Source: an uncultured Eubacterium sp.
GTDB taxonomy: Bacteria; Bacillota; Clostridia; Lachnospirales; Lachnospiraceae
DNA: 55,357 nucleotides
Reading direction: 5' to 3'
NCBI GenBank assembly: GCA_910577225.1
Contig: CAJTMV010000026.1
Coordinates: 1-55,357 of the forward strand
The translations under genes were made by a program, and so were the position numbers. The notes below the pieces were generated by a model. That model saw nothing but the letters and a program-made list of their open reading frames with translations, searched no databases and was not told the origin of the DNA. This document shows positions 1 through 9,440 of the stretch, piece after piece (position 1 is the first letter of the stretch; every line of letters starts with the position of its first letter).

Positions 1-200
1 GAAAAACATATCAAAATCTTTTTCAAAAAGTTCTTGACATATCACCAGAATGCTTTTCCCAATGCCATTCATGTGAAAACGCTGCTTTCTAATCCTGATT
101 ATAATACACGCCCCTGTCCTTTTTCAAAACAAAGAAACAGGAATCTGGCCTTATCCGATAGTGCCATTTTTCTGAGAACCCCGGCGCATTTTTGTCACGC

Positions 201-2297
201 TCAGGAAAATCCTCCGATATATTTATTAAAATATTTTTTAAGATTTGCAGATAACGCGCTGCGAATCTCTTCTTTATCCCCTTTTACAACGATGTCCATA
301 AACTCGTAGTCTTCGATCAGCATACTGCTGATATAACCCATAATATCCCCGTTGATCTTCACATGGTCGTCCGCAGGCGCCAGCATAATAAATACGATCT
401 GTATTCCTTTAAAATACGCGTCTGCAAACGGTTCCAGATCCTTGGTCATACATACGGAAAACGCCGGCCGCATGACTCCTTTGGTCCGCGCATGAAATAA
501 CGCGAACCCAAACTCTGCAAATACCTGGCTTGCGATCTGCTCCCGCCTTAAAATATCTTCCCGAATAATTTCCTGACAGTCCGAATACGGCGACATCTTC
601 TCGCCAATCGCAATCAGCAGTTCCCCAAAGCTGATCTGATTATCTACCCGGAAAAAATCCATATATTTTATTACGGTATTGATCTGTGACGCGACAAAAT
701 TCACCTCTTCCAGCTGCATGGAAAACTCGTCCGCTTCATTTTGCTTCTTCGGAAGCTGTTCGTATTTATGAACCATATGCCGGATGTGCTCAATATCCTC
801 CTCATTTAGCAGCGGATTGACAAATACCAGCGGAATGTCCGACTGCTCCAGCGGTATCGTGGAGATAAAAAAATCGGTCCTGCTCATAACATACGGCGTA
901 ATATCGTGCTTGCCATATGCCGTAAGCTGCATTCTGCCATGAAACAGTCTTTCCAGCTTGGAAGACATCAGACGCGATATCCCGATTCCGCTCGAACAGA
1001 TGACTCCGGCCGACACTTTGCGGATTTTTTGCTGCCTGCCTTCCAGCCGTACCATCGCCGCGCCAAAATGCACGGTTAAAAATCCGATTTCCTGCTCCGG
1101 AACTTCTTTGCCTGTATACGCTTTTAGCACTTTTGCCACGTTTTCGCAGCGCCGGTAGATATCCGGATAACTGACTTTGATATCTTCCAACACAGGATTT
1201 TGAATCTGCATCCCATAGACGAGCCGGATCAGCGTCGGCTGCAGATGCGCCAGCAGTCCCTGGATAAAACCGTCGTCCTGCTTCATCAGATAGGCCTGTT
1301 TCGTATCATAGGCGTCGATCATATCGTTCACAAGCTGCTGTAACTCCCTGTTTTCCAATATCTGTTTCTGTCCGCTGTCCCACTGGATCTTCTCGTGCTT
1401 GGCTCCTTTCAGATGCAGACAGATATAAGAGATCTCTACCTGCGGGATGCTGATCGCAAATTCCCGCTCCAGTTCTTCTACGATACTCTTTGCCAGCTCA
1501 TAATCCTCATCCCGGGACAAATCCTGTTTCCAGTTTTCATCGTCTTCGATCACTTCATTTTTTTTGATCCGATTGATCGCAATCGAAATATGGATAATCA
1601 GACCCACATAGGAGTTTTCCGTCAGGGTAAGCACCTTGTTATGTCCGAATCTGGAAACGATGTCGATGACCCGACTTACTATATCGTCATTTAATATTTG
1701 TCCAATACTGCTCTTTTTTAATATCTGATACGAAGAGAAATCGTACCCGTCTACTCCGTATACTTCCTGCATAATCTTTGTATCTATATTTTCATCAATA
1801 AATCCGCGGATGGCTCTCCGGTAATTTTCCTCGCTGCCTTCAATCGAAATGCCGCTGCCGGGCTTGCGGCCCACAAACAGTCCGTAACGCGCCAGCCACC
1901 CCTCTACCGCCTCCAGATCTGCGCTCACGGTCGCCTCGCTGACCGCAAACTTACTACTGTAATAATATAGCTTGCGCAGTCCCTTCTCTTTCAAGATTTC
2001 CAAAATCAGTCGTTTTCTTCGTTCTTCCCGATTACTGACATCGTAATCATCGCCTGACGCGCACACCGCGAGCAGGCGGCTTTTTTCTTCTTCACTGCCT
2101 TCTATGCGGATGCCCACGCCAGTCTTTGATACGAATGTCAGATCATACCCTCTTAACGACGTGTCGATCGATTCCAGTTCTCTTTGTACGGTCCGCCTGC
2201 TAACCCCAATCTGTTCTGCAAGATACTTTACGGAAACAGCACCGGACTCCTGCAGCAAAACCTGCATAATCTGTTTCATCCTTGATGTCATTTCCAT
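201..2297 (-). CDS. mtlR: PRD-domain PTS-responsive transcription activator, MtlR-like
   Basis: Probable phosphorylation-controlled activator of the mannitol genes. The 698-residue protein has the full MtlR layout: a DeoR/HTH_11 winged helix (about 1-60), an Mga-type helix-turn-helix (about 95-160), two PTS regulation domains (about 190-300 and 310-415) with candidate phosphohistidines H236, H295, H351 and H410, a galactitol-type IIB domain (about 428-515) with Cys434 in a CSSGIGIS loop, and a C-terminal mannitol-type EIIA domain (about 555-690) with His602 in FHARTKG. It lies directly downstream of the mtlA-like transporter gene in the same direction with a 110-bp gap, so it is probably co-transcribed. 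mtlF and mtlD, if present, would lie beyond the left edge. The product class is clear; mannitol specificity rests on the neighbour and on family resemblance. Confidence 0.88.
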   Translation of the reverse strand: MEMTSRMKQIMQVLLQESGAVSVKYLAEQIGVSRRTVQRELESIDTSLRGYDLTFVSKTGVGIRIEGSEEEKSRLLAVCASGDDYDVSNREERRKRLILEILKEKGLRKLYYYSSKFAVSEATVSADLEAVEGWLARYGLFVGRKPGSGISIEGSEENYRRAIRGFIDENIDTKIMQEVYGVDGYDFSSYQILKKSSIGQILNDDIVSRVIDIVSRFGHNKVLTLTENSYVGLIIHISIAINRIKKNEVIEDDENWKQDLSRDEDYELAKSIVEELEREFAISIPQVEISYICLHLKGAKHEKIQWDSGQKQILENRELQQLVNDMIDAYDTKQAYLMKQDDGFIQGLLAHLQPTLIRLVYGMQIQNPVLEDIKVSYPDIYRRCENVAKVLKAYTGKEVPEQEIGFLTVHFGAAMVRLEGRQQKIRKVSAGVICSSGIGISRLMSSKLERLFHGRMQLTAYGKHDITPYVMSRTDFFISTIPLEQSDIPLVFVNPLLNEEDIEHIRHMVHKYEQLPKKQNEADEFSMQLEEVNFVASQINTVIKYMDFFRVDNQISFGELLIAIGEKMSPYSDCQEIIREDILRREQIASQVFAEFGFALFHARTKGVMRPAFSVCMTKDLEPFADAYFKGIQIVFIMLAPADDHVKINGDIMGYISSMLIEDYEFMDIVVKGDKEEIRSALSANLKKYFNKYIGGFS

Positions 2298-2407
2298 AAT
2301 TACACGCCCCTTTTTCTTAACTGTAAAATAATACTTCTGCTAAATACCTGCCGTTTCATAAATCTTCTGCAATTTAAAACAAAATTTAATTAGTAACTGC
2401 ATCGATG

Positions 2408-3799
2408 CTATCCGTTTCTCTTTTTCAGATCTTCCACCAGCGTCTCATACTCCGGAGCCGCAAGGAAATTGGTAATTAAGACAAGCTCTGCCTGCGGATT
2501 GCTGTGCGCCGCACGCTCCCCAAGCTCCTGATGGGTAACGACGATCTGCACATCCTGCGGGATAGAGGAAACCGGCGTATGAATGACTTCGATACCAGAA
2601 AGTCCGGCTGCTGTAATCTTCTTTTTTAACACCGTTGCTCCCATCGCACTCGAACCCATACCTGCATCGCAGGCAAACGCAATCTTTCTGATCTTTCCGC
2701 CCGCGTTACCGGACGCTGCCTGTGCCGGCGCCATCCCTTTTGACTCACGCTTCATCGCATCCTTCTTTGCCTGCGCTTCTTCCAGAGACGTATCCCTGCC
2801 CATAAACTTTAACAGCGGTACGGAAATCAGAAATGAAACTGCCGCTGACAACAGCACGCCTGCAAAAAGTCCGAGATAACAGTGCCGTTCCGCCATCATC
2901 GTAATCGCAATGATACTTCCCGGAGACGCGGTAGATACAAGACCCACGTCAAACAGGCTAAAGCATAATACGCCTGTCATACCTCCTGCAATCGCTGCTA
3001 AGAGCAAAAACGGATTCATCAGTATGTATGGAAAATAAATTTCGTGAATACCGCCTAAAAAGTGGATGATTACAGCTCCGGGCGCAGAACTCTTCGCACT
3101 GCCTTTTCCTGCGATACAATAAGCAAGCAGAATACCAAGTCCCGGACCCGGATTTGCCTCCAGCAGGAAGAACACGGACTTTCCTGCTTCCTGTACCTGT
3201 TGGATGCCAAGCGGTGAAAAAATCCCCTGGTTGATCGCATTATTCAAAAACAGGACCTTCGCAGGTTCGATGAAAAGGCTGACCAGCGGCAGCAGGCTGT
3301 GATCGATCAAAAATCCCACGCCCGCGCTCATGGCGGATGTCAGGCCATTGACAAGCGGCGTAATGCCAACCATGGAAAGCAGCGCCAGAATACCGCCGAT
3401 AATTCCGATGGAAAAGTTATTAATTAACATCTCAAACCCTGCCGGAATATGTCCGTCCATCATCTGGTCGAATTTTTTAATAATGAGCGCGGATACCGGA
3501 CCTACCACCATGGCTCCTAAAAACATCGGATTTTCCGATGCTACAATCACACCCATTGCAGCAATCGCACCCGTCAGCGCACCACGGTCGCCTGCGACGA
3601 CCCTGCCTCCGGTATACGCAATTAACAGCGGAAGCATTACGTGAGACATTGGTCCTACGAGCTGCGCAAACGCTGCGTTCGGTATCCATCCCTTCTCAAT
3701 AAACAACGCCGCAATCAGTCCCCACGCAATGAATGCGCCGATATTCGGCATTACCATACCGCTTAGAAATCTTCCAAAAGTCTGTACTTTTTCTTTCAT
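2408..3799 (-). CDS. mtlA: PTS mannitol-type transporter, EIICB component
   Basis: Membrane permease that imports and phosphorylates mannitol or a related hexitol. The hydrophobic IIC domain fills the first 340 residues or so. It is followed by a charged linker and a IIB domain whose phosphorylated Cys is residue 377 of the chosen protein, in a CDAGMGSS loop. No EIIA domain is fused, so a separate EIIA (MtlF) is expected. I chose the ATG at 3799 because it is preceded by AGAGGTG at good spacing; a longer frame from 3841 has no ribosome binding site. The 463-residue length fits IICB-only MtlA proteins. A sigma-A-like promoter lies about 110 bases upstream. The next gene on the strand is the PRD activator, which supports hexitol function. 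Confidence 0.9.
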   Translation of the reverse strand: MKEKVQTFGRFLSGMVMPNIGAFIAWGLIAALFIEKGWIPNAAFAQLVGPMSHVMLPLLIAYTGGRVVAGDRGALTGAIAAMGVIVASENPMFLGAMVVGPVSALIIKKFDQMMDGHIPAGFEMLINNFSIGIIGGILALLSMVGITPLVNGLTSAMSAGVGFLIDHSLLPLVSLFIEPAKVLFLNNAINQGIFSPLGIQQVQEAGKSVFFLLEANPGPGLGILLAYCIAGKGSAKSSAPGAVIIHFLGGIHEIYFPYILMNPFLLLAAIAGGMTGVLCFSLFDVGLVSTASPGSIIAITMMAERHCYLGLFAGVLLSAAVSFLISVPLLKFMGRDTSLEEAQAKKDAMKRESKGMAPAQAASGNAGGKIRKIAFACDAGMGSSAMGATVLKKKITAAGLSGIEVIHTPVSSIPQDVQIVVTHQELGERAAHSNPQAELVLITNFLAAPEYETLVEDLKKRNG

Positions 3800-3909
3800 A
3801 CTCACACCTCTTTTTTTGATATCGCTTTCGTTGTCACACACGGCTGGCCAGCCATTTCGTGGTTTTGAATTGTTGCACTCAAACCATGTTCCCTTTGTCT
3901 GCTGAGTCT

Positions 3910-3939
3910 ATTATACGTTGCACTGCCTGTCTGTTTCAA
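3910..3939 (-). promoter_or_regulatory. Sigma-A-type promoter of the mtlA-mtlR operon
   Basis: On the minus strand TTGAAA (3934-3939) and TATAAT (3910-3915) are separated by 18 bases. This leaves a leader of roughly 100 bases before the mtlA start at 3799. The leader contains a perfect 12-bp palindrome (GGCTGGCCAGCC, 3842-3853) of unknown role. Confidence 0.65.
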
Positions 3940-3951
3940 GCAATAGAAAAA

Positions 3952-3984
3952 GAGATTTGGCACTAAGAGTTAATGCCAAATCTC
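3952..3984. terminator. Bidirectional intrinsic terminator
   Basis: An 11-bp perfect stem, GAGATTTGGCA (3952-3962) paired with TGCCAAATCTC (3974-3984), has an 11-base loop and T-rich tracts on both sides. On the minus strand it ends transcription of the surface-protein gene that stops at 4021, just before the mtlA promoter begins. Confidence 0.85.
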
Positions 3985-4020
3985 CTGTTTTTTATGCAAA
4001 CTGTATAAAATAAAATCCTG

Positions 4021-6477
4021 TTATTTCTGTTCCCTTTCCCACTGTGCCGGATCCAGACTCTCTACGAAATTTACAGCAATGTTGGAACCCGCCGTCTTTA
4101 TGAGCTTCTTATCTTCCGACATATATCCGGTTATCGTAAACTCACATAAGAAAGGCTCTGACTCATTTCCCGGTTTGCTGAGTTCTTCTCGCAGTTTTTG
4201 CATACAAATTTGCAGCAGCTCTTCATTGTATGCCGCTAAAGTAACCTTTGATTCCATAATACCTTCGTCTTTTTCACCTGTACCATCATCACGGATCGGC
4301 GCCGGCGTATAAATATCGCCGCCTGGCGTTTCATAACAGAACCACATTGAGATGTTATAGTCTTCCAGATAACCGGTAAAAAGTTTATCGTTTCTGGCGT
4401 ATACACACCGGACAGTCTGCGATTCCTTTAGCTCTACCAAATCCCCTGCTTTGTAAGAATTATTCCACTTAAATTTTCCACCCTCCAGTCCTTCCGGAAG
4501 AGGCAGCGGCTGAACCGGAAATTCCACCTTAAGGTAATAAGTCATCTGATCCTTATTCAGAGCCTCCAGACCGGAACCGCTGACTACAAATGTGGTCTTT
4601 ATGTTTTCGACATCAACCACCTTCTTATCTATGACCTCTGCCGACTGAATCTTTGGAATCTTCGGGCCGTCTCCTGTCCATTGCGGCAATTCCACAAGCT
4701 CGTTTGGATAAGGCTGTTTCTCTTTGTTATAAACCATCACAATTTTATTGTCCTGCGCAGTGTCTATTTTAAGATTTATGGAAAATGGTTTGCCCTGCTT
4801 ATCCGGCTCGCGTATACTCAGATAATCCCGCATATACTGGCTGATAACTTCTTCATTCCACATCTGAATCGAAACCTCAATCTCCTCGCCTGCAATTTGT
4901 TTCTCTTCATCCGCGAAACGGAATTTTACCTTCATTGACGTTTCCTTCCTGTCGCTGCCTGACAGTTTGTATGATATGTTCGAATTCAAATCAGACCTCA
5001 TGCCGACGCCGCCTACTTCGGACATCCACCTGCCTAGTGCATCATCCTGCAGCTTCAGCTCCGGCCGATCTTCAAAAAATGTCACATCCTGGACCAGCGA
5101 GAAAAAGGAATTCCAGTATACTTTCGAATCGTTGCCTTTGTCTCCGATTGTGATGGCCTCACATTTTGCCGTTATCCCTTTTATGATGTCCTCCATAGAA
5201 GGCGTAGGTATATCGTTTTTATTCGTATCCTGTGAACCGGAACCCGACCCTGAGCCAGATCCTGAACCAGAACCAGAGCTGGAACCAGAACTCGTTCCCG
5301 GGCTGGAACCTGCCGAAACGGAGCCTGTATTTTGTGTATTATTTGAAGATATCTGTAAGTTCTTCTGCCCTGCACTGATCGTTGTAGAAGTTCCATTGGC
5401 CTTTTTGACCGATATTGTCTTTGTCGTCAGATTGCTGATTAACGCTTTAATATCGGATACTGCAAGCGTGACGGCACTGCCTTCCGCTCCCTGTTCAAAC
5501 GTCAGCGACGCCGCTGCGTACAGCGAAAGTCCCAAAGGTGTTTTTGATACGATCTGTGCATCTGCTGCCGTCTGCTCTACAGATACTGACAGCTCCTTCT
5601 CCGGCTTGCCGGATACATCCAGCTTTATTTTAGACTGGATACGAATTTGATCCGCTTTTCCGTTTACTTCCAGCTTTACGTCGGCATCTGGCTGCGGGAA
5701 TGTCACTTCTTTCACATGCGCACCCGGATTTACAATCATACGGGCTGCTTTTGCCGTAACGCGCAATACGTTCCCAACAGCTTTTTCAATCCAGGTATCC
5801 GGTTTTACTGCACGGATTTCTATGGACTGAAATACGCCGCTGTTTTCAATATCTGCCGCCGGCGCGTCTACAATCAGTTCTGTGTTCGTATAAGAGCCTG
5901 CCGGAATTACGATCTTCGCGGCATCTGTTGTTGCAAGCGTGAGCTTTTTCAGGCTGCTGTTTAACAGCGCTTCTTCTAACTGTGCCTGTGTGGACACTTC
6001 CGCTTCCGTAACCGGTGTCTGCGTCTCTGGTTCCGGCGTCGTATCTGTATCTGGCGCTGCAATGACATTCACCCTGCATCTTACTGTTTTAGACGTATGT
6101 TTTTTTCTGGACGTCGTCTTTAATACCGCTTTTACTGTCGTCCTCCCAACGGCTTTCCCCTGAATCTGAAAACTCTTTTCCGTCTTGCCGGATACTGCTG
6201 CAATATCGCCGTCGTTCGTAGATATCTTTTGAATCTTCCATCCAACGGTATTATTTTTCAGCGTCATACGGTTTTTCTGACCGACCTGCAGCGTCTTAAA
6301 CGTAGTTCTCATACTCACATATGGCTTCGCGGCTGCAGAAACCGCAGACAGATTTGCTGGCAGCAAAGAAGCTGCCGTAGCAATCGACAGAGAAACTGCA
6401 AACACCTTTTTGCACAGCTGTTTCCTGCCTTTCCCCGCGCATACATTCCATACGCGGCAAATACCTCTCTGTTTCAT
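4021..6477 (-). CDS. Secreted surface protein with Ig-like domain and Gly-Ser linker
   Basis: An 818-residue exported protein of unknown function. Residues 1-50 form a basic then hydrophobic signal peptide ending in an AVSAAA cleavage region. Residues about 52-140 resemble a bacterial Ig-like (BIG_2-type) domain. Residues about 155-380 are repetitive and beta-rich, with alternating hydrophobic and charged stretches. Residues 385-415 are an almost pure Ser/Gly linker with a run of SG dipeptides. The C-terminal 400 residues hold two or three beta-rich segments that I do not recognise. There is no LPXTG motif or SLH domain, so how it stays at the cell surface, if it does, is unclear. The start has a strong AGGAGG site. 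It is a single gene, with a shared terminator downstream and an AT-rich promoter region (TATAAT-like) upstream. Confidence 0.75.
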   Translation of the reverse strand: MKQRGICRVWNVCAGKGRKQLCKKVFAVSLSIATAASLLPANLSAVSAAAKPYVSMRTTFKTLQVGQKNRMTLKNNTVGWKIQKISTNDGDIAAVSGKTEKSFQIQGKAVGRTTVKAVLKTTSRKKHTSKTVRCRVNVIAAPDTDTTPEPETQTPVTEAEVSTQAQLEEALLNSSLKKLTLATTDAAKIVIPAGSYTNTELIVDAPAADIENSGVFQSIEIRAVKPDTWIEKAVGNVLRVTAKAARMIVNPGAHVKEVTFPQPDADVKLEVNGKADQIRIQSKIKLDVSGKPEKELSVSVEQTAADAQIVSKTPLGLSLYAAASLTFEQGAEGSAVTLAVSDIKALISNLTTKTISVKKANGTSTTISAGQKNLQISSNNTQNTGSVSAGSSPGTSSGSSSGSGSGSGSGSGSGSQDTNKNDIPTPSMEDIIKGITAKCEAITIGDKGNDSKVYWNSFFSLVQDVTFFEDRPELKLQDDALGRWMSEVGGVGMRSDLNSNISYKLSGSDRKETSMKVKFRFADEEKQIAGEEIEVSIQMWNEEVISQYMRDYLSIREPDKQGKPFSINLKIDTAQDNKIVMVYNKEKQPYPNELVELPQWTGDGPKIPKIQSAEVIDKKVVDVENIKTTFVVSGSGLEALNKDQMTYYLKVEFPVQPLPLPEGLEGGKFKWNNSYKAGDLVELKESQTVRCVYARNDKLFTGYLEDYNISMWFCYETPGGDIYTPAPIRDDGTGEKDEGIMESKVTLAAYNEELLQICMQKLREELSKPGNESEPFLCEFTITGYMSEDKKLIKTAGSNIAVNFVESLDPAQWEREQK

Positions 6478-6560
6478 GTTGGTTCCTCCTTGAAATAATA
6501 ATGACCGGAATATGATTTATTCCTTATTTTGGCCATTATATCATTATAAGGAAGGCAATT

Positions 6561-8774
6561 TCAGCAATTTGGCACAGAATGCACTTTTTTCGGTATTCTT
6601 TGATCTGGTGTCTGTTGCAGATCTGCTTCTAACTCTTGCTCAATACGATGAAAGCTGATCAGACGATCGGAATCATGCGCATCGGATTGTGCAAGCTCCT
6701 TTTCAGCTGCCCGTTTCAGGCATTGCAGCAAACGATCATATTCATATTGTGTATGTTCCTGCATAAACTGATACAGGTAATCTATTACGGACTGACTATA
6801 TGTGATACCAGATTTTCGAATACCCAATAGTATATCGATGGCAGCCTTTTCTATCTGGCTGAGACTTTTTGTTTCATCCTCCCAATAGTCCAACGGATCA
6901 TTTTGACGAAGCAACGATAAAATCTGTTCTTTATGAATATTTTTAATTAAAAATCTCTGCAAATCCTCCTTCTCTGTCTGAAGTTCCCGAATATTGCCTT
7001 TCAATGCCTGAAATGATTTCTGGTGTCTTTCCACGACATCTGTTCTGACTGTAAATTTAAACCGTATTCTGTTTTTTAACGCACTGTATTTTAACAGCTT
7101 TATAACATTTCGTATCACCTGTTCCTTATGTTTTTCTAATAACTGCTCTGAGATATCGATAAGCACTACAAGCACTGTTCCATTTTCCAAAACTTGTTTT
7201 TCTATGCCAGGCGTATTGTTTTCCAGAGCAACTTCACTGCTGAGCATATCCGACAATTTTTGCATATTTAACTGCTCACAGGACGCTATTCTTTTCATAA
7301 ACTGCTCATCCAACTGATCGTGCTTTGCAAACAGCCTGATCAGTTTTACGGCCAGACAGTCTTCATGGATCTCCGGCATTGTAAGCAAATCCACACATTC
7401 CGGACAATCGTTTCCCATCAATAAATAATACGGTATATTACGTCCGTCCCCTGCATAAATACTGCAATGCGGAAACCATCCATTTTTCAACCCGCTCAAA
7501 TAATTATATTTTAGTATTGTGTTTCCCTCAGATCCTATAAAAAAGATCAGTTGTCTGATTACAATCTGCTCCGTCTCTTGTAAAAAAGCCGTTTCCAGCA
7601 TTTCACGTTTTTTTCCATCCGCAAGCAGTTTCTGATTTCGGAGCATTCGTTCATTATCCAGCAGATAATCAGCCAGTTCCTTATACTCCCCCAATACTCC
7701 ATCTGTCGTAACCGGATACATATTGCTTAACGCAATGCTTTGATTATAATAAATAGTAATCGGCTGCTCCTGATCGATCTTCAGACTTTGAAATAATCTG
7801 TCCGCCTTTATTTTTCCCTCATCTGATGCGACAATTTGTGAAACAGCAACTGCATATCGCATATTTCCTGCATTTTTTACCAGCTCAAACGCGGTATTTA
7901 AGCCTTCCATATTTTCAGTATTCGGATACGCAAGAAAAATAACCTGATTCGACAGGGCAAGCAGCGACAGTGAGCCCCATGGATTAAATCCTGCTCTGGT
8001 ATCGATGAGTACTGCATCTAAACGTAAACGATCCGCAAGATTCGCAAATATTTTGCCAAATATGTCCTGTTCCTGTATCTGCTGCGTCTGTATCTGACCA
8101 ATCTGATAGATATATTCGCTATCGATTTTTTTTACTGCAGGAATCAAAAATATCTCTCCAGATATATCCTTTAAGTTCAGCGGACAGAAAATTTCTTCCA
8201 ACGACAAAGACTCCCTTTTTTGTACGACGGTTTCATACATATATTGTATGATTCCGCCGTTCACTCCTGATTCTTTGTCATGTATCTGTTCACAAAAAAT
8301 GTTGTGCAGGCTTGGCGCTTCAATATCCAGATCCAGTATCAAAATCCTTCTGCCTGCTGCAGCCATAAGATATGCTGTCTCAAGCAGCGCGATCGTGCGT
8401 CCGACACCTCCTTTATAAGAATAAAAACTAATCACCTGCAGTCCCTCGTTTTGCTCCACAGAGTTCTGACTTCCGGGGCTGACCACGTCTGACCAGGAAC
8501 AATAGCCGCTTTTTTTTGACTGTTTTGTTAAATGAAATTCCACAGACTGCTTTACCGAATATATATCCAAAAATCCAATCTGATATTTCTGACTATACGG
8601 CTCTATTTCTTTTTCCAGCAAATTCTTCAGGTTTTCTTTTGTAACGTCGAGATCCGTTACAAGCGTTACATGAATCTTTCCGCGTTTGCTTACATCCACC
8701 TGAACCCATTCGCCTTCTGCAAGTTCATACTCCTGTTTTATCTTCTGCTCCAGCTTTTCCCATATCCTAACCAT
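6561..8774 (-). CDS. KGGVGR-motif ParA/MinD-like ATPase
   Basis: P-loop ATPase of the SIMIBI/MinD type. Counting from the TTG at 8780, residues 121-129 form the deviant Walker A, SYKGGVGRT, in which the usual KGGVGKT lysine is replaced by Arg. A switch-like LDLDIEAPS follows at 149-157 and the Walker B-type DTRAG at 260-264. About 110 residues precede the ATPase core. The last 350 residues form a helical, poorly recognised region. The start is either TTG 8780 or ATG 8774; AAAGGG lies closer to the TTG, but ATG is preferred here. The gene begins 10-16 bases after the HEPN-like gene, so the two form an operon. KGGVGR ATPases are known from genome surveys to sit with conflict-type effectors, so an immunity role is an inference. 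A role in plasmid partition or cell division is less likely. Confidence 0.8.
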   Translation of the reverse strand: MVRIWEKLEQKIKQEYELAEGEWVQVDVSKRGKIHVTLVTDLDVTKENLKNLLEKEIEPYSQKYQIGFLDIYSVKQSVEFHLTKQSKKSGYCSWSDVVSPGSQNSVEQNEGLQVISFYSYKGGVGRTIALLETAYLMAAAGRRILILDLDIEAPSLHNIFCEQIHDKESGVNGGIIQYMYETVVQKRESLSLEEIFCPLNLKDISGEIFLIPAVKKIDSEYIYQIGQIQTQQIQEQDIFGKIFANLADRLRLDAVLIDTRAGFNPWGSLSLLALSNQVIFLAYPNTENMEGLNTAFELVKNAGNMRYAVAVSQIVASDEGKIKADRLFQSLKIDQEQPITIYYNQSIALSNMYPVTTDGVLGEYKELADYLLDNERMLRNQKLLADGKKREMLETAFLQETEQIVIRQLIFFIGSEGNTILKYNYLSGLKNGWFPHCSIYAGDGRNIPYYLLMGNDCPECVDLLTMPEIHEDCLAVKLIRLFAKHDQLDEQFMKRIASCEQLNMQKLSDMLSSEVALENNTPGIEKQVLENGTVLVVLIDISEQLLEKHKEQVIRNVIKLLKYSALKNRIRFKFTVRTDVVERHQKSFQALKGNIRELQTEKEDLQRFLIKNIHKEQILSLLRQNDPLDYWEDETKSLSQIEKAAIDILLGIRKSGITYSQSVIDYLYQFMQEHTQYEYDRLLQCLKRAAEKELAQSDAHDSDRLISFHRIEQELEADLQQTPDQRIPKKVHSVPNC

Positions 8775-8790
8775 ATTCAAACCTGTCCCT

Positions 8791-9219
8791 TTAAACTTCG
8801 TGTTTTATTTGTTCCAGATAGTCAAAAATACATATAAATTTTTCCATCCATTTATTGAAAATTCTGTCTGATACATTTTTCTCTGGTACGTAACGATAAT
8901 CGATGTAACTGACGTCTTCCGGCTTCGATACATATTCTAAAGCATCGGCGACCTCATCCGGCATATTATCATACAAGTCTGGTAATAAACTCCGATAATA
9001 CGGAGCCGTCAGTAAATGTCCCGGCCGGTTTTTTCTATTTCCATTGACCAGCCATTCTGTCCCTCTTGATTCCACTGTATAATAACAGCAGATAATTCCT
9101 TTTAGCATACATTCCACATAGATACCGCCCATATGTATGGAACCTGTTCTCCGCTTTTTATCACACAGTACTTCCCAGTCTGTCAGACGTGACTGAGCTG
9201 CAGTCGCATAATCTTCCAA
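8791..9219 (-). CDS. HEPN-like domain protein, partner of the KGGVGR ATPase
   Basis: A 143-residue, mostly helical protein. The chosen start is a TTG at 9219 with an excellent AAGGAGGA seven bases upstream. The longer ATG frame at 9255 has its only purine-rich sequence directly against the ATG. An N-terminal segment with the pattern GGIYVECMLKGI resembles the helix of HEPN proteins (Y-x-E-C-x-x-K). It is followed by a GHLL segment and, near residue 110, by DYRYVPEK, which recalls the paired helices and basic residue of HEPN folds. A canonical R-x4-6-H ribonuclease motif is not obvious, so activity cannot be asserted. It has its own promoter (9276-9304) and is followed within 10-16 bases by the ATPase gene. 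The HEPN call is by pattern only. Confidence 0.55.
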   Translation of the reverse strand: MEDYATAAQSRLTDWEVLCDKKRRTGSIHMGGIYVECMLKGIICCYYTVESRGTEWLVNGNRKNRPGHLLTAPYYRSLLPDLYDNMPDEVADALEYVSKPEDVSYIDYRYVPEKNVSDRIFNKWMEKFICIFDYLEQIKHEV

Positions 9220-9275
9220 ATGTCTCCTCCTTATCAATCTGTTCTGGCAAATCATCCTCTGCCAGAAGTTGATTC

Positions 9276-9304
9276 ATTATAGCATTCCCATTTATTTACT
9301 GCAA
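9276..9304 (-). promoter_or_regulatory. Promoter of the HEPN/KGGVGR operon
   Basis: On the minus strand a perfect TATAAT (9276-9281) lies 17 bases from TTGCAG (9299-9304). It points leftward into the TTG-start gene, about 55 bases away. Confidence 0.6.
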
Positions 9305-9367
9305 GTAAGTCCACAAATAATTAACAAACATATCTTTTTAATATGCGTAATTTCACAGCCCGTTCCC

Positions 9368-9396
9368 TTTACACACACGCGTCTTTTTAGTATAAT
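9368..9396 (+). promoter_or_regulatory. Promoter of the small plus-strand gene
   Basis: TTTACA (9368-9373) and a perfect TATAAT (9391-9396) are separated by 17 bases. It points rightward to the ATG at 9441. It is divergent from the HEPN/KGGVGR promoter, with about 64 bases between the two -35 elements. Confidence 0.65.
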
Positions 9397-9440
9397 ACAA
9401 CCAGAAGCAACGCTGAAAGCACAGAAAGCAGGTGAACGAT

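Noticed and set aside
3831..3850. TTGTCACA-N4-GCTGGCCA as a possible MtlR operator
   Set aside because: One half fits the MtlR consensus TTGNCACA but the second half does not, and the site lies downstream of the promoter instead of upstream of the -35.
4967..5650. A long plus-strand open frame with many PEPEPEP residues
   Set aside because: It is the antisense of the Gly-Ser linker region in the minus-strand surface protein; the repeats are a translation artefact of that linker.
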